Notes: generated by a model not told the origin, from the sequence alone. A stretch of DNA of 41,791 nucleotides from an uncultured Prevotella sp. (GCA_900315035.1 OMXO01000017.1:1-41791); one strand, 5' to 3'. Counted from the stretch's first letter, positions 31,369 to 40,485 are shown. Program-made: numbers and translations.

Positions 31369-32637
31369 TCAGAAGGCATATTGAAGCATTACTTGTGCCG
31401 TATGGGTGCAGATGCCGAGGTCGTCGAGATCGCGGTCGAGCTGCGTGGCATGACCTGTACGTCCGATGTACTGATACATGGCAGAGAGCTTGAGGGCGGT
31501 CTTCGGAATGAAGAAATTCACACTGGCAGCAGGCATGTTGAGGAAACCGTCCTTGCTGCTGCCGTTGCGGTCGTAGAAATCATAGCGCAGACCTAACTGC
31601 CACTGTGGGTGAACGAAATAACCCACCTGAGCATAGCCGCCCCAGTAGTTGTATGAGTCGTCGATCTTCTGTCGCTTGGTGAAGCCGATATGCATATAAT
31701 AAGCCTCAGCACCAACATACCAGCGGTTTTTCAGCATGGCGAACTCAAAGCCAGCACGGAAATCGTTGGTCGATTCGCTTTCTGCCTCGTTATTGAAGTT
31801 GGCACTCAGTCCGAAGAGCATCTTGTCTTCATGGAGCAGTTTTGGGTTACCCTGTGTCATAGGCATGGCTCCCTTTGGCTGAAAGGTGACGCGTCCGGCA
31901 TAGAGCAGTGAGGGCAGATGGTTATCGTCGCTCAAGCCCTTAGTAGCATTGTTCTGACCAGATCCTGTTCCGTTCCACAGTCCTACTTCATACCCGAATT
32001 TGTTGGCAATGAATCCATGCACCTCGAAGCCAAGGTCGAAGCCTGTGCCGATACCAGGGGTGACGGCATTGAGCGAATAAGGCAGGATGGCCGAGGCTGT
32101 GAGTGAGGTAGGCAATGAGGGGAACAAAGTCTCGCCAAGGGTTGTCAGGTAGGCATGGGTGAACGGTGTCTTGAACTTACCCACACGGAAGCGCAACTCT
32201 GGCATTGCTGCATAGTCGATCCAGGCTTGCTGGAGAATGTTACCACCAGAGGCAGCGGCGTTCACACAGACGTTATAGTCGATCTTGCCAAAAGCCTTAC
32301 CCGTAAAGCCGATGATGGCATAAGGCATCGCGAAGCCCGAGTTGGCCACGTTGTCCTGATTGTAGGCCTTATCGAGTCCCTCGTCGTCGTAGTAGCGATA
32401 GCTGAGGGTGGTCTGCATATAGAGATAGGGCTTGAATACGAAACTGCCATCGTTCGACTGGAGGGTAAACCCACGATCGTCGGCGATAGGTATCACACCG
32501 TTATCCATATTATACTTAGCGGCTTCTGTCTGATTCTCTACATCGGGTGCTGCCGTCTCTTCTGTCTCTGTTTCAGCAAAGGTATCCACTGAAAGGATGG
32601 TTGCCATCATGATGGCGAATAATCTATTGATAGTCAT
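31369..32637 (-). CDS. Phosphate-selective porin O/P-like outer-membrane protein
   Basis: 422 residues with a signal peptide (MTINRLFAIMMATILSVDTFA) and a barrel of many amphipathic strands: FVFKPYLYMQTTLSYRYYD, RFRVGKFKTPFTHAYLTTL, RWYVGAEAYYMHIGF, QWQLGLRYDFYDRNG and a final AQVMLQYAF ending in Phe. RVGKFKTPF is typical of the OprO/OprP family. It would let a small solute cross the outer membrane, perhaps iron or anions given the neighbours. It is 30 bp after the DUF1111 gene. Confidence 0.83.
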   Translation of the reverse strand: MTINRLFAIMMATILSVDTFAETETEETAAPDVENQTEAAKYNMDNGVIPIADDRGFTLQSNDGSFVFKPYLYMQTTLSYRYYDDEGLDKAYNQDNVANSGFAMPYAIIGFTGKAFGKIDYNVCVNAAASGGNILQQAWIDYAAMPELRFRVGKFKTPFTHAYLTTLGETLFPSLPTSLTASAILPYSLNAVTPGIGTGFDLGFEVHGFIANKFGYEVGLWNGTGSGQNNATKGLSDDNHLPSLLYAGRVTFQPKGAMPMTQGNPKLLHEDKMLFGLSANFNNEAESESTNDFRAGFEFAMLKNRWYVGAEAYYMHIGFTKRQKIDDSYNYWGGYAQVGYFVHPQWQLGLRYDFYDRNGSSKDGFLNMPAASVNFFIPKTALKLSAMYQYIGRTGHATQLDRDLDDLGICTHTAQVMLQYAF

Positions 32638-32667
32638 AACTTTAACTCTAAACTATAATCCTTAAAT

Positions 32668-34122
32668 TTACAATGACCACAAGAATTGTACGAGTTGGTC
32701 ACGCTCTTTCTTGCTCATGTTCTTGAACTTGTTTTTCGAGGCTTCTCCCTCACCGCCGTGCCACATGATAGCTTCGATGAAGTTGCGGGCACGTCCGTCG
32801 TGCAGGAAGTAGGTATGGCCATTGACTTTCTTTTGCAGACCAACACCCCAGAGCGGTGTCGTGCGCCACTCGTTGCCGCGGGCCAGTCCACTGACGAAGT
32901 TGTCGTTCAGACCTACACCCATAATCTCTGAGCCCATATCGTGGAGCAAGAAATCGGAATAAGGATGGATGGTCTGTCCGCCCAACCAGGGAAGTGCAGT
33001 CCCAGCGAGGAGCACAGATCCGCGCGCCTTCGTGTGGAGGGTGGTGACGTGACAGAGATGGCAGCCTGCTTCGTAAAACAACTGCTCACCAGCCTTGACA
33101 TCGGCATCGTTGATGTTTCGACGGGCGGGCACTGCGAGTCCCTGCATATAGAGATCAACGTCTTCCATGCTCTTGGTATCGACATCAAGCATATCGTATG
33201 ACAAGCCCATCATCGAGCCCTCCTCCATCTGTCGCTGGCCTTCGCAGATCTCCTCCGGATAGCGGCTGTTGGTCATACCCATATCACTCGAGAATCCCAG
33301 TTCTACGGTAAGGTCGGCATGCTGCGCCTTGTTGCCTGAGAGTCCCAATTGCAGTTTACCGCGCTCGTTGATGTAGTTAGCGCGTCCGCTGATGCCCCAC
33401 TCGGGGTAATTGCTCTTGCGGGCAAGTGCCTCAATCTCATTAGGGTCGATGGCCATCATCTGTCCCATGCCTACATGGCGGAGCGGCACACGGACGGTGC
33501 AGAAGAGATCGTCGGGACTGATGCTGTCGGCATACCACTCTGTAATACTCCATTTGGGCACGCAGAGCGTGTATTTCTCACCATCGGGGAATTGGAAGGT
33601 CATCGAGTCGATTTCAACCTTGAGCTTGCCTTCAGGATGGACACCATAGATGGCCTGATCGTGGATCACACGGCCATAGTTGGGGAAGAAGGTACCGTTC
33701 TTACGGGTGATATAGATCAGCGAGGCGGTGAAACCGTAAGGGCCCGAACCGTCGTTGCCGCCATTCTTGAAACTGGTCCAGTAAGTAGGTTCCGTACGAC
33801 CAGCATTACGGTGACAGGATCCACAGGAATAGCCAGCATAAACAGGACCGAGACCACCACCATGACCGTTCTCGTTAGATGTCTTCACGTTGTCATACAG
33901 GCGATCACCAGCATTGAATCTTGAGGCATAGGTGCCTGATAGCCAGCGTGCGGCCTGGTCGTAAGCGACAGAAGAATTGTAGAATCCTGTCGAGGTACCA
34001 GCCGACAGTGCATAGCCACGTGGGATGCTGATGTCTTCAACGTCCAACTGGTCGCTTTCGTTACATGAAGAGAGACCGAAGAGCCCTGCTGTCAGTAGAA
34101 AAATGCTAAAGTATTTGTTCAT
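32668..34122 (-). CDS. DUF1111 di-haem cytochrome lipoprotein (thiol oxidoreductase-like)
   Basis: About 484 residues. The lipobox LLTAGLFGLSSCN marks a lipoprotein. Two CxxCH haem sites are visible: YSCGSCHRNAG near residue 103 and GCHLCHVTT near 355. PYGFTASLIYITRKNG, LPWLGGQTIHPYSDFLLHDM and WRTTPLWGVG match the DUF1111 family, distantly related to di-haem peroxidases. DUF1111 genes regularly lie beside imelysin genes and are thought to help in iron uptake by changing iron's redox state. ATG at 34122 gives the best signal peptide. It follows the imelysin gene by about 100 bp. Confidence 0.87.
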   Translation of the reverse strand: MNKYFSIFLLTAGLFGLSSCNESDQLDVEDISIPRGYALSAGTSTGFYNSSVAYDQAARWLSGTYASRFNAGDRLYDNVKTSNENGHGGGLGPVYAGYSCGSCHRNAGRTEPTYWTSFKNGGNDGSGPYGFTASLIYITRKNGTFFPNYGRVIHDQAIYGVHPEGKLKVEIDSMTFQFPDGEKYTLCVPKWSITEWYADSISPDDLFCTVRVPLRHVGMGQMMAIDPNEIEALARKSNYPEWGISGRANYINERGKLQLGLSGNKAQHADLTVELGFSSDMGMTNSRYPEEICEGQRQMEEGSMMGLSYDMLDVDTKSMEDVDLYMQGLAVPARRNINDADVKAGEQLFYEAGCHLCHVTTLHTKARGSVLLAGTALPWLGGQTIHPYSDFLLHDMGSEIMGVGLNDNFVSGLARGNEWRTTPLWGVGLQKKVNGHTYFLHDGRARNFIEAIMWHGGEGEASKNKFKNMSKKERDQLVQFLWSL

Positions 34123-34163
34123 TATGTTGCCTAAAAATACAGTTTTCATCTTTAAACCACAAT

Positions 34164-34196
34164 AGCGAAGACGGGATTACAGGTCTCGTCTCCGCT
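34164..34196. other. Hairpin between imelysin and DUF1111 genes
   Basis: AGCGAAGACG and CGTCTCCGCT pair over 10 bases (one G-U on the minus strand) around a 13-base loop. No T run follows, so it is more likely an RNA-processing or stability stem than a terminator. Confidence 0.45.
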
Positions 34197-34221
34197 TAGC
34201 GGTAGGTTGGAATGCACTTCC

Positions 34222-35388
34222 TTATTTGGTATTGTTCTGCAGGAAGGGCTTCAGATCCATCTCCAGGACAGTAGCCAGGTTTGCGCATGCAACGATGGCT
34301 GTTGAAGCTTCCTTGGAGTTGATGTTGTTACGGAAGGGCTGCGGGATAGCCTGGATGGCTGCAGCTGCCTCCGTGATGGCGTTCTTCACCTCGCTGTCAA
34401 GTGCGGGCTTGTATTTTGCCACGAGTTTCGAGAGCGACTTATCGCTGATGCTACCGTCACGTGATCCGAAGTAGGCATTGCGGATAGAGTAAATATTGTT
34501 GGTATAGTCATCGCGTGAGTGCCAGCTGTACCAAGACTCTACAGCATAGAGGGCCTCCTGGGTCTTACCAGAGGCATAGAGGTCATAAGGCTCACCGATT
34601 TTGGCCTCGCCAACCTCACCGGCAATCTCGATACATCCGTCGATAAGCTGTTCGATGCAGCTCAGCCCACTGGTGAAGTCACCACCATTATGCTTTCTGA
34701 ACTCATCGGCATAACTGTCTTCCCACTCTTTGCAGAGGAGAGTGACGTCGTCCACCAGCAACTGGGCTGTATTTCTCATATACTGAGCCCATGCTGTCGC
34801 GTTCGATTCGTCATACACATAGTCAGCTGCTGTACCGCTGGCTGCTTTGTCTGTGAGTGTACGTGCCTTACCGTCACGGAAAGCGAGGAACTCGAGGGTG
34901 TGGAAACCACGCACGTTCTGAGCGGCAGCAATGGCCTCATCGTCTTCGTCGTAGTCACCTTCCCATTTCATATCGTTCCACTGCTGTGACTTCAGGGTGT
35001 TCACAATGGCTTCCTGATCGAGGGGCCATGAGTCCATATTGGGGTCGAGACCGAAATCAGCGACAGGACCGAAGAGGAAAGCCTCACTCTGTTCCCACGG
35101 CTCACGGGCTGCCAGCCATGCGTTGCAGATAGTTTGGAACTTGGCGTCAGAAGGGGCATTGCCGAAACTGACGACTGCGTCGTAGAGGGCACTGTTCTTC
35201 TGCTTCAAATCGCGGTAGGTGGGCATCACCACATTGTCCACATACTGGTTGATAATAGCATCATACTCAGAGTCCTGAATGAAGGATGTCTCTGCGTCTT
35301 CTTTCTTGTCGTCGTTACTACTGCTACATGCAGTGAAAGCAAAGAGTCCCATCATAACGAGACCAGACATTAACAAATTCTTTTTCAT
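34222..35388 (-). CDS. Imelysin-family (IrpA-like) iron-related lipoprotein
   Basis: 388 residues. The signal peptide ends in a lipobox (MMGLFAFTACSSS, Cys 21). The imelysin domain shows AWLAAREPWEQSEAFLFGP near 91-109 and GFHTLEFLAFRDG, with the family's HxxE motif (His 163, Glu 166). Imelysin and IrpA-like proteins are linked to iron uptake in Gram-negative bacteria; despite the name they are not proven peptidases. It sits between an outer-membrane porin and a DUF1111 cytochrome. Confidence 0.92.
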   Translation of the reverse strand: MKKNLLMSGLVMMGLFAFTACSSSNDDKKEDAETSFIQDSEYDAIINQYVDNVVMPTYRDLKQKNSALYDAVVSFGNAPSDAKFQTICNAWLAAREPWEQSEAFLFGPVADFGLDPNMDSWPLDQEAIVNTLKSQQWNDMKWEGDYDEDDEAIAAAQNVRGFHTLEFLAFRDGKARTLTDKAASGTAADYVYDESNATAWAQYMRNTAQLLVDDVTLLCKEWEDSYADEFRKHNGGDFTSGLSCIEQLIDGCIEIAGEVGEAKIGEPYDLYASGKTQEALYAVESWYSWHSRDDYTNNIYSIRNAYFGSRDGSISDKSLSKLVAKYKPALDSEVKNAITEAAAAIQAIPQPFRNNINSKEASTAIVACANLATVLEMDLKPFLQNNTK

Positions 35389-35424
35389 GTTTATAAAGTT
35401 TTAATTAATATATGTTCGATTCTC

Positions 35425-35455
35425 TCATTTCTTACCTCTCACCTCTTACCTCTTC
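35425..35455. repeat. Pyrimidine tract at the end of the porin gene
   Basis: CTCATTTCTTACCTCTCACC and CTCTTACCTCTT run together around the porin stop codon (35446-35448). Similar words (ACCTCTCACC, TCACCTCTT) recur inside the GH2 gene at 39691-39725, and the placement at a stop codon matches the 14-bp repeat at 30593-30644. Confidence 0.6.
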
Positions 35456-36753
35456 AAAAACCATCCGATATAGGCGATGCCGATGCTGAACTCGTTCTCG
35501 CTGTTATACGGACCCTTTCCGAACATTTTGTTGGTGCCTATCTGACGAGTGGTATAGTCGGCCTTCACCACGAGGTTTGGCAGCGCCTTCCAATTCAGGC
35601 CGAAGTTCCACTTGCTCACCTGACAGCGGGCATCCATCACGTCCATACCCTCACCTTTCTCCTGAGAGTTGTAATACTCATACTGTACGAAGGGATAGAT
35701 CACAGGGAAACGCTTGTCGCCACCACAGATGGTCTTCAGGTTCACGCCTACCTCCGCATTATACGACACGGCACGCTTGGCGATAGGTGTCAGACGGCTG
35801 TAGCCCGATTTGTTCGACAATTTGCCATTCTTGGCGCCTACCTGGTCTGCATGGGCGATATTACCTGAGAGATAGTTGGCACGCGCTGTAACGTATCTGT
35901 CGGAATATTGTGCGTCGAACGAATAGATCGTCACAGGAATCTTACCAATCTCGTCATAGGTAATCAGTTTATCCGAATTGGCTCCAGCGTTGGCACAATA
36001 GTAGAGAGCAGCCCATAAGCGAAGGCCTGGCACACCCGTATAGTTGAGTCGTGCCACATAGGCAGGACTGGTAAAATTATCACCTTCGAAGAGTCCCTGC
36101 TTACCACCTTTCACCCATTTGTTACGATCGAAGCCATTGGCATTAAGACCTGTCACGATCATCGCTTCGTAGTCGAAGGTGGCATAGCCCTTTCCGAATT
36201 TTCCCAAGAACTCGATACCTGTCTCGTGCCAGGTACAGGGAATGATGGTTGTCTCTCCCTCTGGTCGCGATGTACCAAAGAAATTAATAGGTTCGTGGTG
36301 CTCGTTGGTAAGACTGACAGGTACAATTAAATGACCTGCGCGTACATTAAATTCTGGAACAATCATACGCGTGATGTGGAACTGTTCCAGCGCCACTTCT
36401 CCACCTTTCTCTACCTCAGTCTCGTATTCACCGTTCTCAGTGTTCTCCAACTCGTAGGAAGTGCCTGTACCACCATATTCGAACTCAATCTCTGCTCCCA
36501 GTATCCATTTGGGATTGAACTTATAATCGAAGGCCAGCACAAAGCGTGGTATAGAGATGGTATTATGATTCTGTTTGGCATTGCCTTCCTGATGGCCATA
36601 GAAACGGTTGATACCATAGTCTTTGAAGTTGGCAACCATCTCGCCATAGCCGCCAAAGCGGAATTTCTGATAACCTAATGTGTCGGGTTCTGCTGCATAC
36701 GCAAACCCTGTCATGGTGCTTAAAACAAGCAGACTTAATAGTTTTCTCATCAT
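35446..36753 (-). CDS. Outer-membrane porin, first gene of the imelysin operon
   Basis: 435 residues: signal peptide (MRKLLSLLVLSTMTGFAYA), then a large barrel with FRFGGYGEMVANFKDY, FVLAFDYKFNPKWILGAEIEFEYGG, EFNVRAGHLIVPVSLTNEHH, KWNFGLNWKALPNLVVKADY, and a final EFSIGIAYIGWFLKR. This is a phosphate-porin-like/OprP-type Bacteroidetes porin. In iron-related imelysin operons an outer-membrane gate in first position would supply the substrate. It has its own promoter (36785-36815) and is divergent from the hemerythrin-LuxR gene. Confidence 0.83.
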   Translation of the reverse strand: MMRKLLSLLVLSTMTGFAYAAEPDTLGYQKFRFGGYGEMVANFKDYGINRFYGHQEGNAKQNHNTISIPRFVLAFDYKFNPKWILGAEIEFEYGGTGTSYELENTENGEYETEVEKGGEVALEQFHITRMIVPEFNVRAGHLIVPVSLTNEHHEPINFFGTSRPEGETTIIPCTWHETGIEFLGKFGKGYATFDYEAMIVTGLNANGFDRNKWVKGGKQGLFEGDNFTSPAYVARLNYTGVPGLRLWAALYYCANAGANSDKLITYDEIGKIPVTIYSFDAQYSDRYVTARANYLSGNIAHADQVGAKNGKLSNKSGYSRLTPIAKRAVSYNAEVGVNLKTICGGDKRFPVIYPFVQYEYYNSQEKGEGMDVMDARCQVSKWNFGLNWKALPNLVVKADYTTRQIGTNKMFGKGPYNSENEFSIGIAYIGWFLKR

Positions 36754-36784
36754 ATACTAACTGATCATTTTTCGAAATCGGCTG

Positions 36785-36815
36785 CAAAAGTACTGCAAAA
36801 ATCACCCTACGGCAA
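36785..36815 (-). promoter_or_regulatory. Promoter of the porin-imelysin operon
   Basis: On the minus strand TTG (36815-36813), 20 bp, TACTTTTG (36792-36785): a full match to TTG-N20-TAnnTTTG. The first ATG is 32 bp downstream. Confidence 0.75.
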
Positions 36816-36892
36816 TACCTAAAAATAGTGAAATCGCCTAAAATCGGGCTTTTCAGACGATTCCGGGTTTCAAAAATACCTAATTCTTATTA

Positions 36893-36923
36893 TTGCGCAT
36901 ATCGGAAAATATGCCTACCTTTG
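36893..36923 (+). promoter_or_regulatory. Promoter of the hemerythrin-LuxR regulator
   Basis: TTG at 36893-36895, 20 bp, TACCTTTG at 36916-36923. The ATG is 30 bp on. The two divergent promoters lie about 80 bp apart in a 200-bp gap, room enough for shared operators. Confidence 0.75.
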
Positions 36924-36953
36924 CACCCAGTAATCATTATTAGGTAAAGGAAG

Positions 36954-37916
36954 ATGAAAAATCAGAAGATGTATGAGGCCGACGACAAGATGATCTCGCT
37001 GATACGCGACAACTATGATCTGCTGCAGATGCTGGGCAGTTTTGGCATCAGTCTCGGCTTTGGCGATAAAACGGTAATGGAGACTTGTGAGGACAACCAT
37101 GTTGATACCTATACCTTTTTGGCAGTCGTGAACTTCATCATCAACGGCTATGGTGAATTCGAGGCCGATGAGATGCTGTCGGTTCCTACCCTACTGCATT
37201 ACCTCGAGGCCAGTCATGCCTATTTCCTCGATTTTCAGATGCCCTATATCCGAAGGGAACTGCAGGAGTCGCTCGATGAGAGTGAATCGCTGGCTAAACT
37301 GATTCTGCGTTTCTATGATGAATACGCCCACGAGATACGCCGCCACATGAAATACGAGCAGAAGACGCTCTTCCCCTATGTGCAGGCACTGATAGACGGA
37401 CAGACCGTCAACGACTATAACGTGGACACCTTCTCAAAGCATCACGGAGCCACCGACAAGAAACTGCGCGAACTGAAACTTCTGATCATCAAATACCTGC
37501 CACAAGACGGACTGCACAACAACCAGCTGACTGCTACGCTCCACGACATCTATGAGAACGAGGTGTGGCTGCGACAGCACGCGATGGTCGAGGATCATAT
37601 CTTCGTACCAGCCATCCGACGTCTGGAACAGCATACCAAGCAGGATGGTGTGACGCGTAACATCTCAGACATGGTGTTCAGATCAGGCACAGGCCAGAAT
37701 GCCGATGCACTCTCCGACCGTGAGAAGGATGTGATCGTCGCTCTGGTGCAGGGAATGGCCAACAAGGAGATAGCCGATCATCTGTGCATCTCTGTGAACA
37801 CGGTGATTACCCATCGTCGCAACATCGCCCGCAAGCTCCAGATACACTCACCTGCCGGTCTTACCATCTACGCTATCGTCAATGGTCTTATAGATATCTC
37901 GAGCGTAAAACTATAG
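36954..37916 (+). CDS. Hemerythrin-like sensor fused to a LuxR-type regulator
   Basis: 320 residues. Residues about 10-65 resemble the DUF542 start of ScdA/YtfE but without its two cysteines. Residues about 80-225 are a hemerythrin/HHE four-helix domain with candidate metal ligands His 88, His 131, Glu 135, His 163/164, His 209, Glu 213 and His 215. Residues 253-318 are a LuxR helix-turn-helix (LSDREKDVIVALVQGMANKE, HLCISVNTVITHRRN). A diiron centre that binds oxygen, NO or iron would control DNA binding. There is no receiver domain, so it is not a classical response regulator. Divergent placement makes the imelysin operon the obvious target; that is inference. Confidence 0.85.
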   Translation: MKNQKMYEADDKMISLIRDNYDLLQMLGSFGISLGFGDKTVMETCEDNHVDTYTFLAVVNFIINGYGEFEADEMLSVPTLLHYLEASHAYFLDFQMPYIRRELQESLDESESLAKLILRFYDEYAHEIRRHMKYEQKTLFPYVQALIDGQTVNDYNVDTFSKHHGATDKKLRELKLLIIKYLPQDGLHNNQLTATLHDIYENEVWLRQHAMVEDHIFVPAIRRLEQHTKQDGVTRNISDMVFRSGTGQNADALSDREKDVIVALVQGMANKEIADHLCISVNTVITHRRNIARKLQIHSPAGLTIYAIVNGLIDISSVKL

Positions 37917-37977
37917 GGGAAATCCTAAAGTATCATAATATTTTCTGCCAATATCCGTTTATTTGATAGAATATAAG

Positions 37978-37985
37978 TATCTTTG
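37978..37985 (+). promoter_or_regulatory. Candidate -7 element of the GH2 gene
   Basis: TATCTTTG fits TAnnTTTG and lies 33 bp before the ATG at 38019. No well-spaced TTG is evident. It argues against translation from the in-frame TTG at 37983, which overlaps it. Confidence 0.6.
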
Positions 37986-38018
37986 TACACTTATTACAAC
38001 TATCCAAATAAACCGAAT

Positions 38019-40349
38019 ATGTTACGCAATTTTTTAAGCCTCATGGTGTTGGCTAACGTGCTGAACCTCTCAGCACAGAGTTCTCAATCATCTCAGCAGC
38101 TCTTCGACGACGGCTGGCTGTTTACCCGTAACGGGAAAACCATCACAGTAGATCTTCCACACGACTGGGATATCTACGATGCACCCGACCCTGCGACTGG
38201 TGCTACAGGCACTGGCGGTGGCTGGTTCCAAGGTGGCAAGGGCGAGTATCGCAAGAAGTTCGCTACCCCCAAGGGTGAGATTGTCAGACTCCATTTCGAG
38301 GGTGTCTATCAGTGGGCCGAGGTCTTCGTCAACGGCCAAAAGGCAGGACAGCACGGCTATGGTTATACCCCGTTTACGGTTGACATCACACCTTATTTAA
38401 ATAAGGACAAACGCCCCAACGAGGTGCTTGTAACCGTAGATAACAGTCAGCAGCCCAACTGTCGCTGGTACTCGGGCTCGGGCATCTACCGCCATGTATG
38501 GCTGCAGTCGATGCCTGCGTTGCATATCGCAGAGAACGGTGTGTTCGTCACCACCGACGAGGTGTCTGAGAAGTCGGCCAAAGTGAATGTAGCCGTCTGC
38601 GTAGCCAACGAGTCGGATAGCGAGCGCAGTTTTACGCTTACCGTCAACGGAGAGAAGACACCGATGACTCTCGCTGCTGGTAAGACAACCGAATTCAAGA
38701 CCTCTTTCACCACCAATCAGCCCAAGCTGTGGTCACCCGACGCTCCCCAGCTCTACCAGACCACCGTTTCCCTTGAAGAGAACAAGCAGGTGCTCGACAA
38801 GCGCACCGTCAGCTATGGCATCCGTTCGTTCTCGTTCAATGCCGAGAAGGGCTTCGTGCTCAACGGCAAACAAGTGCTCATCAATGGTGCCTGCGTGCAT
38901 CACGACGACGGTATCATCGGAGCCATGGCTTTCGACGATGCTGAGATCCGTAAGGTGAAACTCATGAAGGAGGCTGGCTTCAATCTGATTCGTACCTCGC
39001 ATAACCCCACGACACGAGCCTTCCTCGATGCCTGCGACTCAATAGGCATGCTGGTTATCGGCGAGGCTTTCGACGGCTGGCGCACACAGAAGAATCCCTA
39101 CGACTACTCTACCCTCATCGACTCCTGCTATCGTGAAGACACCCACGCCATGGTGCTGCGCGATCGCAATCACCCCAGTATCATCTCCTGGAGTATCGGC
39201 AACGAAGTGATCGAGCGCAAGGAGATTCGCGTGATCCAGACGGCAAGACAACTGAAGGCTGCCATCCTGGAGTGCGACCAGACACGCCCCGTCACAGAGG
39301 CACTTTGTGCATGGGACCGCGATTGGGAAATCTACGACCCACATGCAGAGGTGCTCGACGTGGTTGGTTACAATTACATGATCTTCAAGCATGCCACCGA
39401 TCACCAGCGCGATCCTAAACGCGTGATGTGGCAGACGGAGAGTTATCCGCGCGATGCCTTCAGGAACTGGGCTCTTGTTAACGATTATCCCTATATCGTA
39501 GGCGACATCGTCTGGACAGGTCTCGACTATCTGGGCGAATCTGGTATCGGGCGCTACTATTATGAGGGTGATCGTCCAGGCGAGAGCTTCGCAGAAGGTG
39601 GACAACCCGATTGGCACGGCACTTATTGCGGCGATGTGGATGTCACTGGCTGGCGCAAGCCTATCAGTCACTATCGGGAGATACTATGGAACTCACCTCT
39701 CACCACTCACCCCTCACCTCTTTTATATATGGCAGTGAAAGAACCCGACGGCTATCACGGCAAGATCAAGGAGACCATGTGGAGTGTATGGCCCACGTGG
39801 GAGAGCTGGAGCTGGAAGGGATGGGAAGGCAAGCCCATCGATGTAGAAGTCTATACAAAGGCTCCTGAGGTGAAGCTCTACCTCAACGACCAACTCATAG
39901 ACACCAAGAAGGTGGATCGCTCTACAGCGTTCAAGGCTGTGTTCAATCTGCCCTACGAACCAGGCACTCTGCGCGCAGAAGCTGGTGGACAACAAGTATC
40001 GCTGAGCACTGCTGGTGCCCCTGCCCGTCTGCGACTCACGACAGATAAGCAGGTGCTGAAGGCTGGTGGACAGTCGTTGGCATTCATCATCGTCGAGGTT
40101 GTCGATAAGGATGGCCGTGTCTGTCCCGAGGCTGCTATCCCCTGTGAAGTCAACGTCAGCGGACAAGGTCTCATGATGGCTGCAGCATCTGCCGATATGA
40201 AAGACCGTGAGCCCGCTACCTCGCATCGCGTCACCACCTGGAAAGGTCGCGCCATGATTGTCGTTCGCAGCACTGCCAAGAAAGGAAAAGCGCTGGTATC
40301 TGTCAAGAGTGAGCTGCCCACAGCCACTCTTAGCATCAGTTCGAAATAA
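38019..40349 (+). CDS. Secreted GH2 beta-galactosidase-like enzyme (BgaA type, DUF4982)
   Basis: About 776 residues with a signal peptide (MLRNFLSLMVLANVLNLSAQ). The sugar-binding domain is followed by an immunoglobulin-like domain and a TIM barrel. The acid/base Glu is in SWSIGNEV (about 396) and the nucleophile probably the Glu in MWQTESYP (about 474). A DUF4982-type domain (LYMAVKEPDGYHGKIKETMW) and a beta-rich C-terminal domain follow. It probably removes terminal beta-galactosides (or beta-glucuronides) in the periplasm. Residues near 559-569 (SPLTTHPSPLL) are coded by a pyrimidine repeat tract and look like an in-frame insertion. Confidence 0.9.
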   Translation: MLRNFLSLMVLANVLNLSAQSSQSSQQLFDDGWLFTRNGKTITVDLPHDWDIYDAPDPATGATGTGGGWFQGGKGEYRKKFATPKGEIVRLHFEGVYQWAEVFVNGQKAGQHGYGYTPFTVDITPYLNKDKRPNEVLVTVDNSQQPNCRWYSGSGIYRHVWLQSMPALHIAENGVFVTTDEVSEKSAKVNVAVCVANESDSERSFTLTVNGEKTPMTLAAGKTTEFKTSFTTNQPKLWSPDAPQLYQTTVSLEENKQVLDKRTVSYGIRSFSFNAEKGFVLNGKQVLINGACVHHDDGIIGAMAFDDAEIRKVKLMKEAGFNLIRTSHNPTTRAFLDACDSIGMLVIGEAFDGWRTQKNPYDYSTLIDSCYREDTHAMVLRDRNHPSIISWSIGNEVIERKEIRVIQTARQLKAAILECDQTRPVTEALCAWDRDWEIYDPHAEVLDVVGYNYMIFKHATDHQRDPKRVMWQTESYPRDAFRNWALVNDYPYIVGDIVWTGLDYLGESGIGRYYYEGDRPGESFAEGGQPDWHGTYCGDVDVTGWRKPISHYREILWNSPLTTHPSPLLYMAVKEPDGYHGKIKETMWSVWPTWESWSWKGWEGKPIDVEVYTKAPEVKLYLNDQLIDTKKVDRSTAFKAVFNLPYEPGTLRAEAGGQQVSLSTAGAPARLRLTTDKQVLKAGGQSLAFIIVEVVDKDGRVCPEAAIPCEVNVSGQGLMMAAASADMKDREPATSHRVTTWKGRAMIVVRSTAKKGKALVSVKSELPTATLSISSK
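39691..39725 (+). repeat. CTCACC-type pyrimidine tract inside the GH2 coding region
   Basis: ACTCACCTCTCACCACTCAC followed by CCCTCACCTC and TTTTA. The 35 bases are almost free of G and repeat CTCACC/CACTCACC. They encode NSPLTTHPSPLL between two conserved GH2 segments. The same words appear at the porin gene end (35425-35455). Confidence 0.8.
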
Positions 40350-40389
40350 CTTTTTCTCTAAAAATTCATCCTAAAAACAAAAAAATGAT

Positions 40390-40397
40390 TATCTTTG
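40390..40397 (+). promoter_or_regulatory. Candidate -7 element of the RND efflux operon
   Basis: TATCTTTG fits TAnnTTTG, 88 bp before the adaptor ATG. No convincing -33 TTG is visible 20 bp upstream. The long leader (about 80 bases) shows no clear hairpin. Confidence 0.55.
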
Positions 40398-40485
40398 CAA
40401 GCGAAACAGTAAAAAAGAGTTAAAACTCCCAATAACAACAAATGGACATTAGCAACAAAAACAATCCATAATAAAGTAAAGTGTA

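Noticed and set aside
34164-34196. Intrinsic terminator between imelysin and DUF1111 genes
   Set aside because: The stem is good but no T run follows on the minus strand.
37983-38018. Upstream TTG start for the GH2 gene
   Set aside because: It falls on the -7 promoter element and puts 12 polar residues before the signal peptide; ATG at 38019 is better.
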